Source: Undaria pinnatifida
Lineage: Eukaryota; Sar; Phaeophyceae; Laminariales; Alariaceae
Direction of reading: 5' to 3'
Length of the DNA: 64,000 nt
Assembly (NCBI GenBank): GCA_012845835.1
Contig: JABAKD010000020.1
Location: 992,001-1,056,000, forward strand
A program made the position numbers and the translations under genes. A model generated the notes under the pieces. That model did not search any database, was not told the origin of the DNA, and saw only the letters and a list, made by a program, of their open reading frames with translations. Below, one piece after another: positions 33,176 through 44,600 of the stretch; the stretch's first letter is position 1, and every line of letters begins with the position of its first letter.

Positions 33176-36100
33176 ATGAGCCTGAGCGAAGCCGCGGGGC
33201 ATTTGTCCTTCATGTTCTTGGGCATGGGTTTTTTAGAGACTGATTTGCTGCCGCTGAGAGTATACGCTGCCGCTGGTGAGGGGGGGCGGGATATAAAGAA
33301 TGGGTTTGCTTCGGATTACGATGGCTTTTTATCCATTAATTTTTTTGTAACAGAAGGAAAATTTAGCTTGCAAAATTGGTTGTTTGTCTGGCACAAGGGG
33401 CGTGATTGAGCTCGCTTATATAGCTTGACTACGTGAAGGGCTCTCGTGTGTATACGTATACCTAAAGCTAAACGTACAGCAGTAGTCATTAAATATCTCT
33501 ATGGTAGCCCCATCTTACACTATGGTAGCCCTCATACACGGGAGACGCAACGTTAGCTCTCGCAGGCTCTTGCAGGCTGGTTTCGAGCTCGCTTGGGGTT
33601 GGCAAGGCGCCCTGCTGCGGCATCGATCCTATTGCTGTTCTTTGTCAAAGGCACAGAGGGTACTCGTACTTATCTATACCAATAGTACAACCACTTCGCG
33701 CCTGTACTGTTTTGCGCCTTCTGCCGAAGCGTTTCGATGCAGTATGATACGAGCGTATGTATACGAATTGGCCTAGCTCTGACTAAACAATTTTGTAGTG
33801 TACACCTCGAGCACACAGACTTATCATTGTCTGTCGAGTGGCGAACACTGCTACTGCTGTACCTGATTATGCGAGTTAATGTGAGAACAAAAACCCATGT
33901 ACGTGGATTCGAGACTGCTGCGCCGAGCGATGTGTCGACATATTCATTGTGGACTTTTGAAGGTAGTACCGGAATGGAGCGAATGCCGCAATATCAGAAA
34001 CATGACTGGTCTACGTACGTCGCGGCGTTGACAGGCGTATCTTGCAGCATCGCCTTTCAGTATTATAGGCCCCAGCCCCTGTGGATCCCCGTGTGTTGGA
34101 ACGCCATCTTCCTTGCCATCAACGCCGGCATGGTGGGATTGCTCTTAAAAGACGAGAACGACGCTAGGCAGCAAGACCAGGACTCGGCCGCCCTTTACGA
34201 CCGGGTAAGAACCACCTTCATTATTGTTTTTTACAGCAGTACCATGCCGTTTTTCAATCTCCCGCCACGAAGATTATCTGCGGCTAAAATGCCGTAACGA
34301 CATCGCGCTGCCTCGTCATACCCCGATGGCGTAATTAGTCGGTGGCTATTCGGAAAACGCGAAGTTGTGGATCAAAGGCACGTTAGAAAAGTATCCCCTT
34401 TCCGAACCCCAAGGGTAACGCTGGCATCACACGATGGCGACGCGGCTCTTGCTACTGCTCATCTGGGCAGAAATAACGGGAACGTTTTGTTATTAATGTT
34501 TATACCAAACGGTTATTACATTTCCGTCTATATTTGTGTGTTTCACAGCTATGCTATCATGCTCGAGCCGTGTCCCTCCATCGTCGACGTATCAGAGGAG
34601 AACTGACCCAAAGAACACACGGTTGCACTTGCCTCCAGACATTCCGCGAGTCGGGGCTGACCGCGGTTGATTTCATGAAGATCAAGAGCATCTCGGAGGC
34701 CAGCAGACACAGGGCAGGTGATCACTTTCAAACGGTACTACTCTTACGTGTAAAAGAGCATTGTCTTTGGTTCTCTCGCTCGGGTAAAAAAAATGGCTGT
34801 AAAATTCCTGCATCCATCGAGTCCGCTTCTTTCCAGTTTATTTCCTTGTAGTTGCTGAGGCATCTTTTCCCGTTTTTGTTGGGGGGGGGGTTTCGTGCTA
34901 AATGCTGAACCCGTTTTTCTAGGCCACTTACCTGGTCGTAATTTCCGCTGAGCCGATGAGACGAAAAAAAAGTCAAGTGTAAAAATTAATGCGTCGTCAA
35001 CCCTAATGTTGTTGCTCCGATCGTAAAAGTAGCCGAGTTGGCGGTTCATACGTTACTCATGTCCTTCTCGTTTACTTTTGGAAGCTGCGGCTCACTAGCG
35101 TAGCGTTTGGAATGATCCCGCGCCACAGAGATCTAATAGGAGCATTTTACGGCCAATGCTGGTTTGGCTAGCGCGACCGCAAGTGCTTCATGCTACGAAT
35201 TGTGCAAGAGTTCAGTCTCGATGTTAAAGCGAGGGGAGGAAGCAGGGAGGATTAGATGGAAGGGGCAAGGAAGAGGCTACTAATATCTTTGTTCGAGGCT
35301 GGCTGGAACGATATCGTAACAGATGCGTGAGAGTGTCGTTTGCAGGCCGAGTCCCTGCTTGCGGTACGCCTCCCCCCACGAGCCGAAGGTTTTTTGTTTT
35401 GCCCTGCCGACGACGCCATATGTAAGGTTATAGGTGGGGACACAGAGTGCCCCCTGCAGGTTTGCCAAATGAGCAGGTCCTCGGAGAGTACTCACTTTCT
35501 TTGCCTTCGTAGAGACGTAGCTGTATTCGATTTCACCAGAGCTCCGGATAGCTTCTGAGATCGGAGGCACGTGCCTCCGATCTATTTCCTAACTTTCCCG
35601 AATATAAAACGCCAACCTTATCATACAAAACCCATCCAAATTATCTCAAATTCGGATAATTACAGGCCTTTCGAGGCCGTATCTTAACACAAGTTTTGTA
35701 TCGCAACCTGGTGCAGTGCATTTAAATCCTGCGCCGTGTTGTTACGTAGCACTCTGCTAGTCAAACTGCGGACAGCGGGCACGCGTGTTTTTAGTTGCGT
35801 TGATCAGCACTTCTGTGTGCTTCGGAGATGTGGCGCTGCGGAGATGAGACGTCACGTCGTTATTATGCTGCCCGGTGTATGGGGCTTGAGATTTCCGTCA
35901 ACATGCACCCTCTGTCGTGTCCGCTTTCTTGTTCTTCTTCTGTGGGGGTGCGGCACCAGGTGATATCCTGACGACCCAAGATGTCACACAAAAACGGCTG
36001 TATCTTGTCATGGACGGTGATCTGGAAGTGGCCAAGCACGGCACCCAAATTGCGACAGTTGGCGCGGGAGAGTTCACGGGGGAGGTGAATTTCTGGAGGC

Positions 36101-39100
36101 ATGGGCTGGTTTCATTGGTCGGCCAACTACTAGAGCGCAGTAACCGAATTGTGTGACGAGCGTTTTGACGTTGTTGGTAGACCTCAAGGGGGGACGAAGC
36201 GTTGGTCGTAGCGACGGACTGCTTTGTGGAATACGCGATTGTGTGGAACGCGCAATCGACACGTGCGCATGATTCCCCACGCCCTCTATTGCAATAGGCG
36301 CGAGCGACTATCAAAGATGAAAACGTCGCATTTTCACGGTGTCGCCGCCTTATATATGTCGCAGTTGTCGAGAGTTGTTCTGCGCGCAATCGCGCGTGTG
36401 TCATTTTCCGCGCTCTGCTTTGTACGTCTCCACGCATCCACGGTAACACGATTACTCGTAGCCCCTTCGGGACGCAGCCATCCTTCTTTTTTATCCCCCC
36501 GCCGCCGCCGTGCCATCGCCGTTGCTACAGATGAGTTTCCTCAGGCACGTGAGGAGGGAGTGCGACGGCCAGCCGGAGGGGTGTGACTGCGTTGCCGTCG
36601 CAGACGTGAGTTGAGAACCCTTCCGAATTGCCACACATCTAACATATCGTTATCTACGAGATCATCTAGATCCTGTATGTGCCTTTATGAGATGTTATGC
36701 ACGAACCGTGCCATGCAGATCTCAAACGGCAAACATCTGCCCAAGAGCCGTGTCATCCAGATCCTTTCGCCAAACACTTATCTAGATTGTGGCAGATCGT
36801 ACAAAATCAGGGATCTATCTGCTACGTAAGGTGTAGCTAACCTAATGGTGATACTGCTTTTTCCGATGTGTGAAACCACCTCCAATGTTAAAACGTAAAG
36901 CAACGTGAGTGTTTTGTTCGGAACATTCGCCGTTGGTTGCCGTCCGTGTCCTCTACTGTGGTTACTCTGCTGTAAGAGCCCGTCGGGAATGACTCATCCT
37001 TCTGGATTTTCACGGAATGGTTTCGCGCGGAGGGCGGCGGCGGCGGGGGGCGATGCTCGATTGGAAGAAGGATAACCTTCGCCAAGCAGGGCCGTCCAAA
37101 GCTTCGCCCGCAGTACTTTTTTTTCTCTCCTCGTCAAATCGACTCGAAGCACTGGCTTAAACCGCCCCAGAAAATTGTCGTCTTGCGGTCTTAGTAACGA
37201 AGACAGCAAAGTGGCGCGAACCGTGTGCAATGCGGCGGGGCATCGCTGTTTCCTCGGTTTTTGCGCGTTGTATTTTTCCTGGTTGTGTTCTGCGTGCTGG
37301 CTCGTCGTTCGTGGCATATTTGTTCCTCGCATGGGCTAGGTTTCAACCGTTCGGGACCAAGCGGTACCTACGGCACCTACGGCAGATGCGATGTTGGTTT
37401 GCCTGCTGCGTCGTTCGCCGGCAAGTTCGGTTAGCGGTCTTCCTGCGTTTTTTTTGCTGCTGCTGCCACGCAGCTCCCGAGGCAATCTGCGCTTGATGCT
37501 AGGGACATCCTCGAACCGGCACCGTTTTTGTGTTTCGCTTCGCGTTGTCTTGTTCCCTTGGGGGTCGGTCAGGTGAAGGTGAAGGCAGGAGGCGCAAGAG
37601 TGACGTCGTGGGACTTCGACGAGCTGAGGGAGCTGCTGGGTCACCACCCGAGCATGTCCGTTTGTTTTCACGCCGCCCTAGCTAGGGCGATGGCGTCCAA
37701 GCTGGTTGACACGCACAACCCCGCCGTCAAATACCGACAGCTTCTGACGGTGCGTTAAAATATACCAGGTACCAGGTATATATATTATATGCAGCCGTTG
37801 CGTGGCGCAACCTACCGTTAAAGCGCTTAGCGACGTGCCCAAGTCGGAGCGCAAGAATGGTGCTGACAGCAATCGGCGCTGAACCGCGCAGAAGAGCACA
37901 AGAAAATCCGAATATAGCTACTGTAGCTTAAAATCGACGCGCATTGGCTGAAAACGCGTGTATGGTATACGAGCGAGAGCGTGCGTTTTATCAGTAATTA
38001 TCCCGTCGATTGATTGGGCATAGAGAGATGCGCGTCCGCCCTCAACACTTGAATTGATGGGTGTCAAGGAGACGTTTCCCGGCATCGTATTGGCGCCCAC
38101 TCGGTATGAGCTCTGGGCCTGCCTCTGAGATATGTACCGTAAACGTGTAGCCGCTTGCGGTGTCAAGCCATCAACTCCGCCAAACTGGCCTCGCCAACAG
38201 CATGCGAAATTGTTGAAAGTGCGTATATACGTGTTTACGCTTCTGCGAGAGATTGGGAGAGAGTGTGGTGGTACTCCGAGTGGGGGATGCGTGGTTGGTC
38301 GGCGTTGGGAAGCGCGCTCCTCATGGGTTCCAGTGTCTTCATTGATCTCTCCTCAAGGCTCGCTGGATAGACTCAATAGCTTATTTGCATTATTTCCCTA
38401 AAGAGAGGATACTAAAAGACAGACATAACAGGCCCAGGCACGGTAGTGCGGGGTAACGCAGGGAAACGCAGGGTAGAGCAGGTAGTGCAAGGTCGAGCAG
38501 GTAGTGAGATGTGGGACGCCCTGCTTGTCCCATCATCGTCACCTACATTATCGCCCATCTATGATGGCCTTGACGTGAGTGTGACATCTAATGTCACGTG
38601 GTTTCACCTCAACCATGACATGGTTTCACGTCGAATCTATAAACTATCCTTCTACGGAGGGCACTCCATTACAAGAGGGGGGCTGTGGGATACACCTCTG
38701 AAACCCAATTGTACTATGCACGACTACCTAAAGCGGCGACGAAGAAAAATAAACAAAAGTCAAAAAGGTTTTAAAGTATACTAAATAGTACAAATCGACC
38801 AGCTGTGAATTCTACCGATTAGGTCAAATACTCAATTTTGCAAGCTGCGTGATACGAACGTTTAAGAAAACAAATACCAGGTACCTGGTACACCAATAAC
38901 GAACAACGAAACCAAGTGCAGTTGTTGCCTGTTGCTGGTTCTTTCTTAAGGAGTCCAATTTATTTCTTAAGGGGCACGTTTTGTTTGCTTTCCATTGCGT
39001 GCGCCACGATGATATCAAGTCGAACTTTGTCGCTGTCGCGCTCAGGGAGTCCTTGTAGATGGGGTGGTCACCAGCATGGAAAAGGACGAGCTGACGAAAA

Positions 39101-40636
39101 TGCGGAGATTGATGAAGGTGAACGATACAACCCATGCCTTGGAGCTCAAAGCCGCCGGATGGACCACGGAAGAGTTCGACCAAGGGTGAGAGCAACCGCT
39201 GAAGGAGTGAAAGAGGACCGGGGGGCTGGCTCATGCAGGTCTTCTGTATTGCACGTAAAATAAGACACCCCCAATAGACCAAGTCCCTAGCCGATTTTCT
39301 CTACCGCGGAGAGGGTGCAAACGCCGATAAATGGATCTATGGAAACATACTGACGACATACTTCATACCGACGACACATTTCCAAAGCCACAATTATCGT
39401 CGCTTGCGTGTCCCCTGTTTTGGAGAAAACCGGGTGAGAAATTCCCCCCACAAAGTGTTGTACTGCGTGACATGCGGTATATAGCTCCTGACTGACATGC
39501 CTGAATACAAGTGTGCATTGCGGAGCGTGGTGTGAAGGAAACGGTGTGGTTTGTGCACGAGGGCTTTGCCCGTGAGACCCGTCTAGGCTGTCGTTCAAAG
39601 AAGCAAGCTAAACGTGCTGCGCATGCCAGGAAACTCAACCCAGATGCCTGGACCAGGTATCTTGGCTTTCTCCCGGCGACCTGCCTTACTCGTGAATGGC
39701 AATTCTTACCAAAGCAATCACTGCCGGTGACCAGAGCGCCACCCTGTACTCTATTAGATGGGGTACTTTCTCACTTTTGATACAATGGTCGGCGATTTTC
39801 CGTTGTTAGTTCAAATGCGAGTAGGCTACAGTAGTCGTGTCTTGCTAAAGAGAGGGTAAAACCTCCCAGAAGTCGAGCCGGAAAGCAGCAGCAGTGATCA
39901 TCAAACGAAAACGAAGAGGGGTTATTTCTGTAATATGGCTGAATGAGGTTTCATGGAGGGCCCTATATATCCATGCCTGGTGTTTCATAGTGTATACGAC
40001 CTTTAACCCTATTAATGGTAGAGGTAGTAAACATATTCTGGTATAATGCCAAGTGGCTTGTACCCCAAACGTGGGTGGAGCAGTACAGTATATACCTGGT
40101 AAACGTTTCACCGCTCCAAAAACACAGCTATACTTATTCCAAGTAGTTTAAATCCTAAACGTGGGTGCAGCTTTCCAATCTAAAGGGTTTAAGCCATTAT
40201 CAGAAGGTAGCGCAGGCAATACTCGGTAGCGCTCTCTTCTTTCTATCCCAAATTCACGTCTACAGCACTATCGATACTTTCATGCAGGTACCACGACGTT
40301 GCCTCGAGCCGAGAGTACGAGGCTCTGTTGCGGGAAACTTTGAGAGAAGGGTCGGTCGACGAAGAAGGTCGAGCGGCGCTTCGGAGACACCGGCTGGCCA
40401 ATGGAATCGACTCGCTGCACCACGTGCGCGTCCTGAAAAAGCTGGGGTGGACGCTCGATGACCTTGAGGAGGGGAGGAAGATGGATCCCCCGACCGCAGG
40501 AGATTCCGAGACCAAATCCAGTCCTTCTGTACGACTCAAGGACTCGCTCGCGCAAACGCCGGCGCAACTAGAAAAAGAAAATTCAGCAATTCGTGAGGCT
40601 CTAGCGGGGCGCGGGGATACTCCGCCACCGAGTTGA
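33176..40636 (+). CDS. Popeye-domain (POPDC-like) cyclic-nucleotide-binding membrane protein
   Basis: Eight exons chain in phase: 33176-33275, 34035-34204, 34639-34717, 35960-36084, 36531-36605, 37573-37749, 39046-39185, 40288-40636, giving about 404 residues. The N-terminal part has hydrophobic membrane helices (AGHLSFMFLGMGFLETDLLPLR; PLWIPVCWNAIFLAINAGMVG), as in Popeye proteins. The Popeye cyclic-nucleotide fold follows: GDILTTQDVTQKRLYLVMDG, then VGAGEFTGEMSFL and VTSWDFDELRELL. Animal POPDC proteins bind cAMP and act in membrane signalling; bacterial relatives share this layout. After it come two related units of about 45 residues ending in GWT-type helices (AAGWTTEEFDQG and KLGWTLDDLEEG), not part of vertebrate POPDC. 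The start is uncertain; the frame is open upstream to an in-frame stop at 32948 without another ATG. Two introns contain repeat insertions. Confidence 0.85.
35430..35697 (+). repeat. Dispersed repeat in POPDC intron
   Basis: Inverted partner of 31648-31920, lying wholly within the intron 34718-35959. It contains CCGAATATAAAACGCCAACC, and ends in GGCCTTTCGAGGCC and CCGTATCTTAACA. Confidence 0.75.
38265..38672 (+). mobile_element. Short non-coding mobile element, copy 1 (POPDC intron)
   Basis: About 408 bp collinear, in reverse orientation, with 60734-61131. It starts GTGGTGGTACTCC and ends CACTCCATTAC. The first 70 bp hold a TGGTTGGTCGG and a GGGTTCCAG word, 33 bp apart, that could be worn RNA polymerase III A and B boxes. 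Flanking 7-mers (AGAGAGT / AAGAGGG) match poorly. It lies in the intron 37750-39045. Confidence 0.65.
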
Positions 40637-41663
40637 CCTGCTGAGACCACGTCGTTGTGCTGATGGGTCTCAGCAGGGAGGATTTTTTTTGTGGTGGCAA
40701 AGAGTGTAAGTAGTGGGGGTCGCGTGAATCCAATTTTGTAGGGTTAGGGTTGTTTGGATGTGTATCGTGCGGTGTCACTAAGCGTAAGCGAAGAGGCGAA
40801 GGGTGTCGGAAATTCCAACCAGGTAACTGGTACCAGGTGTATAACTTGTTGTGACGTTTTTTTTCGCAGTACTGTTTTTTACGTGAAGCGTAAGAGTTAA
40901 AGCAGTAGCTGAATAATCAGCAAGTGTGGTGTATGGTGTATTAAAACCATGAGCGCGCGGAGCCTGGTGTTGCTGAAGGTTCGCGGAGCAGGAAAGTTGT
41001 AGATATGTGTTTCCAGGCTGTCTGTTCCGGTGCGCTTGTCATTGCAAATTATTTACCTTAGGCGCGATTGGTGTTGGGCGCCATGTGTTCATCGCTACAC
41101 CTTGTGTAGTAGACCCAGCGTAGGGTATTAGCGTGTGGAATGGTGTCGGTGGTGGTAACGCGCTGTTGCAACAGACGAATTTTTCAATTGGTTAGTGCTG
41201 TGTACCCTTGGTATCGTTTTAATTCGTCTCTATTCGGCATACGGAGTTGAAATTTGCGGCCCGCGCAAACGAAGCTTAGGCATTCAAGCCAGAACATGAA
41301 AAGGAAACAAACTCTGGCGAAAACATTCTCGTGCCCATACGCCGTGTATTTTCGCCTCATGGACAGGGATATTCGTCGCGCACACGCCGCACCAATCAGG
41401 AATAAACGCGGCGTATCTCATTTCGACGCGCAGGAGCGCTCATATCCTCTTCGCCTTTGACGTATTTGGTATTCGTTAGGAGCCGCGGCCATCTCCGCCC
41501 CCCTACCCAACACATAAACCACAACCTGGGCTCCCGCTGCACTCGCTCTAACATACTGCTATACCAGGTACACGCTTGGCTGCTTCTTTTACACACACGA
41601 AAAGCTACCGCAGAGCCCGTCGCAACAAGCCACGTGATGTCTCGCCGCCCGGAGAGCAACACA
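40637..41663. other. Convergent intergenic spacer
   Basis: The Popeye gene (plus) and the MIPS-PfkB gene (minus) end here tail to tail. It holds a short GGGTTAGGGTTG word (40740), two TACCAGGTA-type motifs (40819, 41563) and no supported gene. The frame 41396-41662 minus looks like a shadow. Confidence 0.5.
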
Positions 41664-44600
41664 TCAATTCAAGGGTAGAGTCGGCGGTAGACCGTCACCG
41701 CCGCCCGTAACGACCGCCATCAGCTCCGCCGCGTTTCGCTTTACCTCGCTCTCGCGCAACTTCCCGTCAACTCGCTGCAGCGCCGCGAGCGCCGCAAACG
41801 TTACCGCATCCTCGAGCGACAACTTGTCTTTCCACGCCGCGGCTGCCAAGACAAGGGCACTAATGAATGCGTCGCCAGCACCGTTAGCATTAACGTCCGA
41901 GTCCTTCGCGGTTGCGAAGGCGGGGGCTCGGACCTCTTGCCCCACCCACGCGGCGACTTGCTTGCGCAGTGTCGGCGACGCCGCGAGCCTACCTGAATCG
42001 CTTGTCACGGCCGTGAAGCAGCCCCGCCCGCCCGCCGTTATCGCCACGACGGCCACACCCTTATCCAGGAACCAGTTCGCGAGGGCGCGCAGGTGGGCAT
42101 CGTTGCCGCCATCGACGCCATCCAGGGGGCCGACGATCGCCTCGGCTTCTTCGAGGTTGGCGTGCAAGATGTCGACCCACCGAAGCGCCTTGCCGAGGAC
42201 GGCCTCGTGCCGAGTCGTTGCATCGTTCCCCGGGTCGACGCCGTTGAGGTCAAGGCTAACTAGTGGCGACCCTGGAAGGTCACGCGGCAAGCGCAGGACG
42301 TCTGCCAGGGCTTGTCCCTGAATCTGGTGGGCGGTGGGCGATCAACGGTGCCGGGTGTAGGGGGTTTGGGGGTAGGGGGCCTGAATGGGGATTTGTGGAA
42401 CGTGCAGAACAACGACAGTCGCGTTCTCAATACAAGTGCAACCACATTCGACACGTCGCCTCCACAAGAACCGCTACTCGTATGGAAACACCAGAGAGTC
42501 TTGCAGCTCACGCAACGTCCGCATCCCGTTGCCGCACAGCAGTGATACACCAAGTACGACGCGTACGTGCAAAGTGAGGGGAAAATCGACAGTTCAAGCG
42601 AAGAGGCTCGGAAGCCAATCTCTCATCTATCCACTCAAGCCCGCTCACAAACCTGCTTCGTGAAGTGCGGGTATCCGTAGTGGACGGCTGCTAGCGGTGG
42701 CCCTTCCGTCTCCGATGACTCCCGTAGCGCCTGTGCCACTTCCGAGCCCTCGAGGTGGTCATTCGCTGCTAGGTTGACGAAGCACCCCCGTTCGCCGGAC
42801 GCAAAGATGGGTAGAACTGCGAGGGCTGTCTGCACAGATGAGTCGCGGATAACCAAGCTACAGTCCACGCCTGCAGCTAACATCTGGAACATGCAGTAGA
42901 AAAGAGTGGGAGCGGGATCGTGGGGGATGTGGGGACGATTTCCTCCTGCTGCCGTGTGTGTTTGACGGTATCGCCAGATGAGTGCGTGCTGCAATTGTGC
43001 CGGAGGTCCAAGGTCGCTCTGTTAACTCACCTAAACAGAAGAGGCTTAATCTGACTATAGTCTTATTCAGAGAAGCAGACATTTTGGCACGCACATGTTG
43101 ACAGCATTTCTCTACACACAACAACGAACGTTCACCCCGAGACTTACCGCAACAATACGTCAGCCGAACAGTTGGAACACGGCGCCAGAAGTCCGTACAG
43201 ATGTGACGTGCGGTTAACGTTGGGCACGTATCTAGCTTATAAATCAGCTGAACGCAATGCAGGGTAACACTGCCAATTAGTTAGTCGCTACCACGTACAT
43301 ACTACGATTCCATTGTTTTGCCGGGACGTTGACGATTGATTAGGGTATTATTAGTGTATTAGTGTGGTCAGACCACATGGAGGGTAAAGCGCAAGCACCT
43401 AGAACGTTTCCAGCTGCAACAGAGCTGCGGCTGCTGCTACCACAGCTGCGGCTGCTGCTGCCACAGCTGGAGATGCTGGTATCGCTGCTGCTGCCGCTGT
43501 TGTTGCTGCTGCTGGTTCTGCTTCTGCTTCTACTGCTGCTACCGCTGCTGCACTCACCTGTCTGACCATCTCATCGCCATGCGCGTCGACTCCCATTTTC
43601 GTCACCGCAACCACGCCAGGGACGCCGAGCTGGGCGAGGGCGGTCGAAGCCTGCGGGCACGATCCTCCAGGGCAGTATTTTGTCTCTTCAAATTTTCTTA
43701 TGGTTTCCACGCCCCCGCCTGCTCCGCCTGAGCCGCAAAGCTGCAGGTCAAGGCAGCTGATCCCGGCACACACCACCCTCCCGGTGAGCATTGTGGCTAC
43801 GTCCGGAACGACCGATCTCCGCCCCTCCACCTCCCGCGCAGTCTCGCCCCGCGCTACCGGCGTCCCGACGCGTGTAGCCTCCAATTCGTCTTCCAGTGCT
43901 CGCATCTGTCTGAAAAATCCAGGGTCAACCCCCTGAGCCCCCCCCTCCGGCACCTTGAAAAGGTAAGCTAGCGCACGAGAAACGCGGTCCTGCGACGTCT
44001 CTTCCCTCGCGAAGTAGTCGCACCACACGGCCGCGTCAATCATGAGGGGGACGCACAAAGCACTGTCCATAGCCCTGGTGTAGGTAAGCATGGTGTGCGC
44101 GCAGTTCATGAAGCCGAACGATGTGTACTCCACGATGTCGCGTTTCTCGTCGCCCATAAGCGGAGTGTACATGACGCGCACCTGTCGAGGTTCGATAAAA
44201 AAATACAGAAGCGTGTTGAGGGACGCGATGCGGACGCTGTGTTGTGGGAATAAATAGGGTGACACGCGGGCGATATGATAAGCGCGGTGACAGGAGATTG
44301 ACGCGGCGGTAACGAACTCAAGCAAGCGCACGTAGGAACCAAAACCAAGCAGGGTATGCGTAGTAGCGACGCGATTAATGCGCTCTACGCATCGCCATCT
44401 CACCTCGTGATTGATGTCTTCCTCCCACGGAGCGAAAATGTCGTTCTTGACGCGCATCTTGGCGTCCAGGGTTTTCTTGGTTGTAAGGTTTAGCATGTCG
44501 TTGTTGCCCAAGTGGTTTGACGAGGCAATTACCTTATATAGGGCGACAGAAATACAGGAGAGAAGAAGCCGCCAACCGTCACAACCAACCACACAACACT

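Noticed and set aside
43399-44592. A single 397-residue minus-strand gene
   Set aside because: It is two MIPS-PfkB exons plus a stop-free intron and the start of another intron; conservation with MIPS places clear splice sites inside it.
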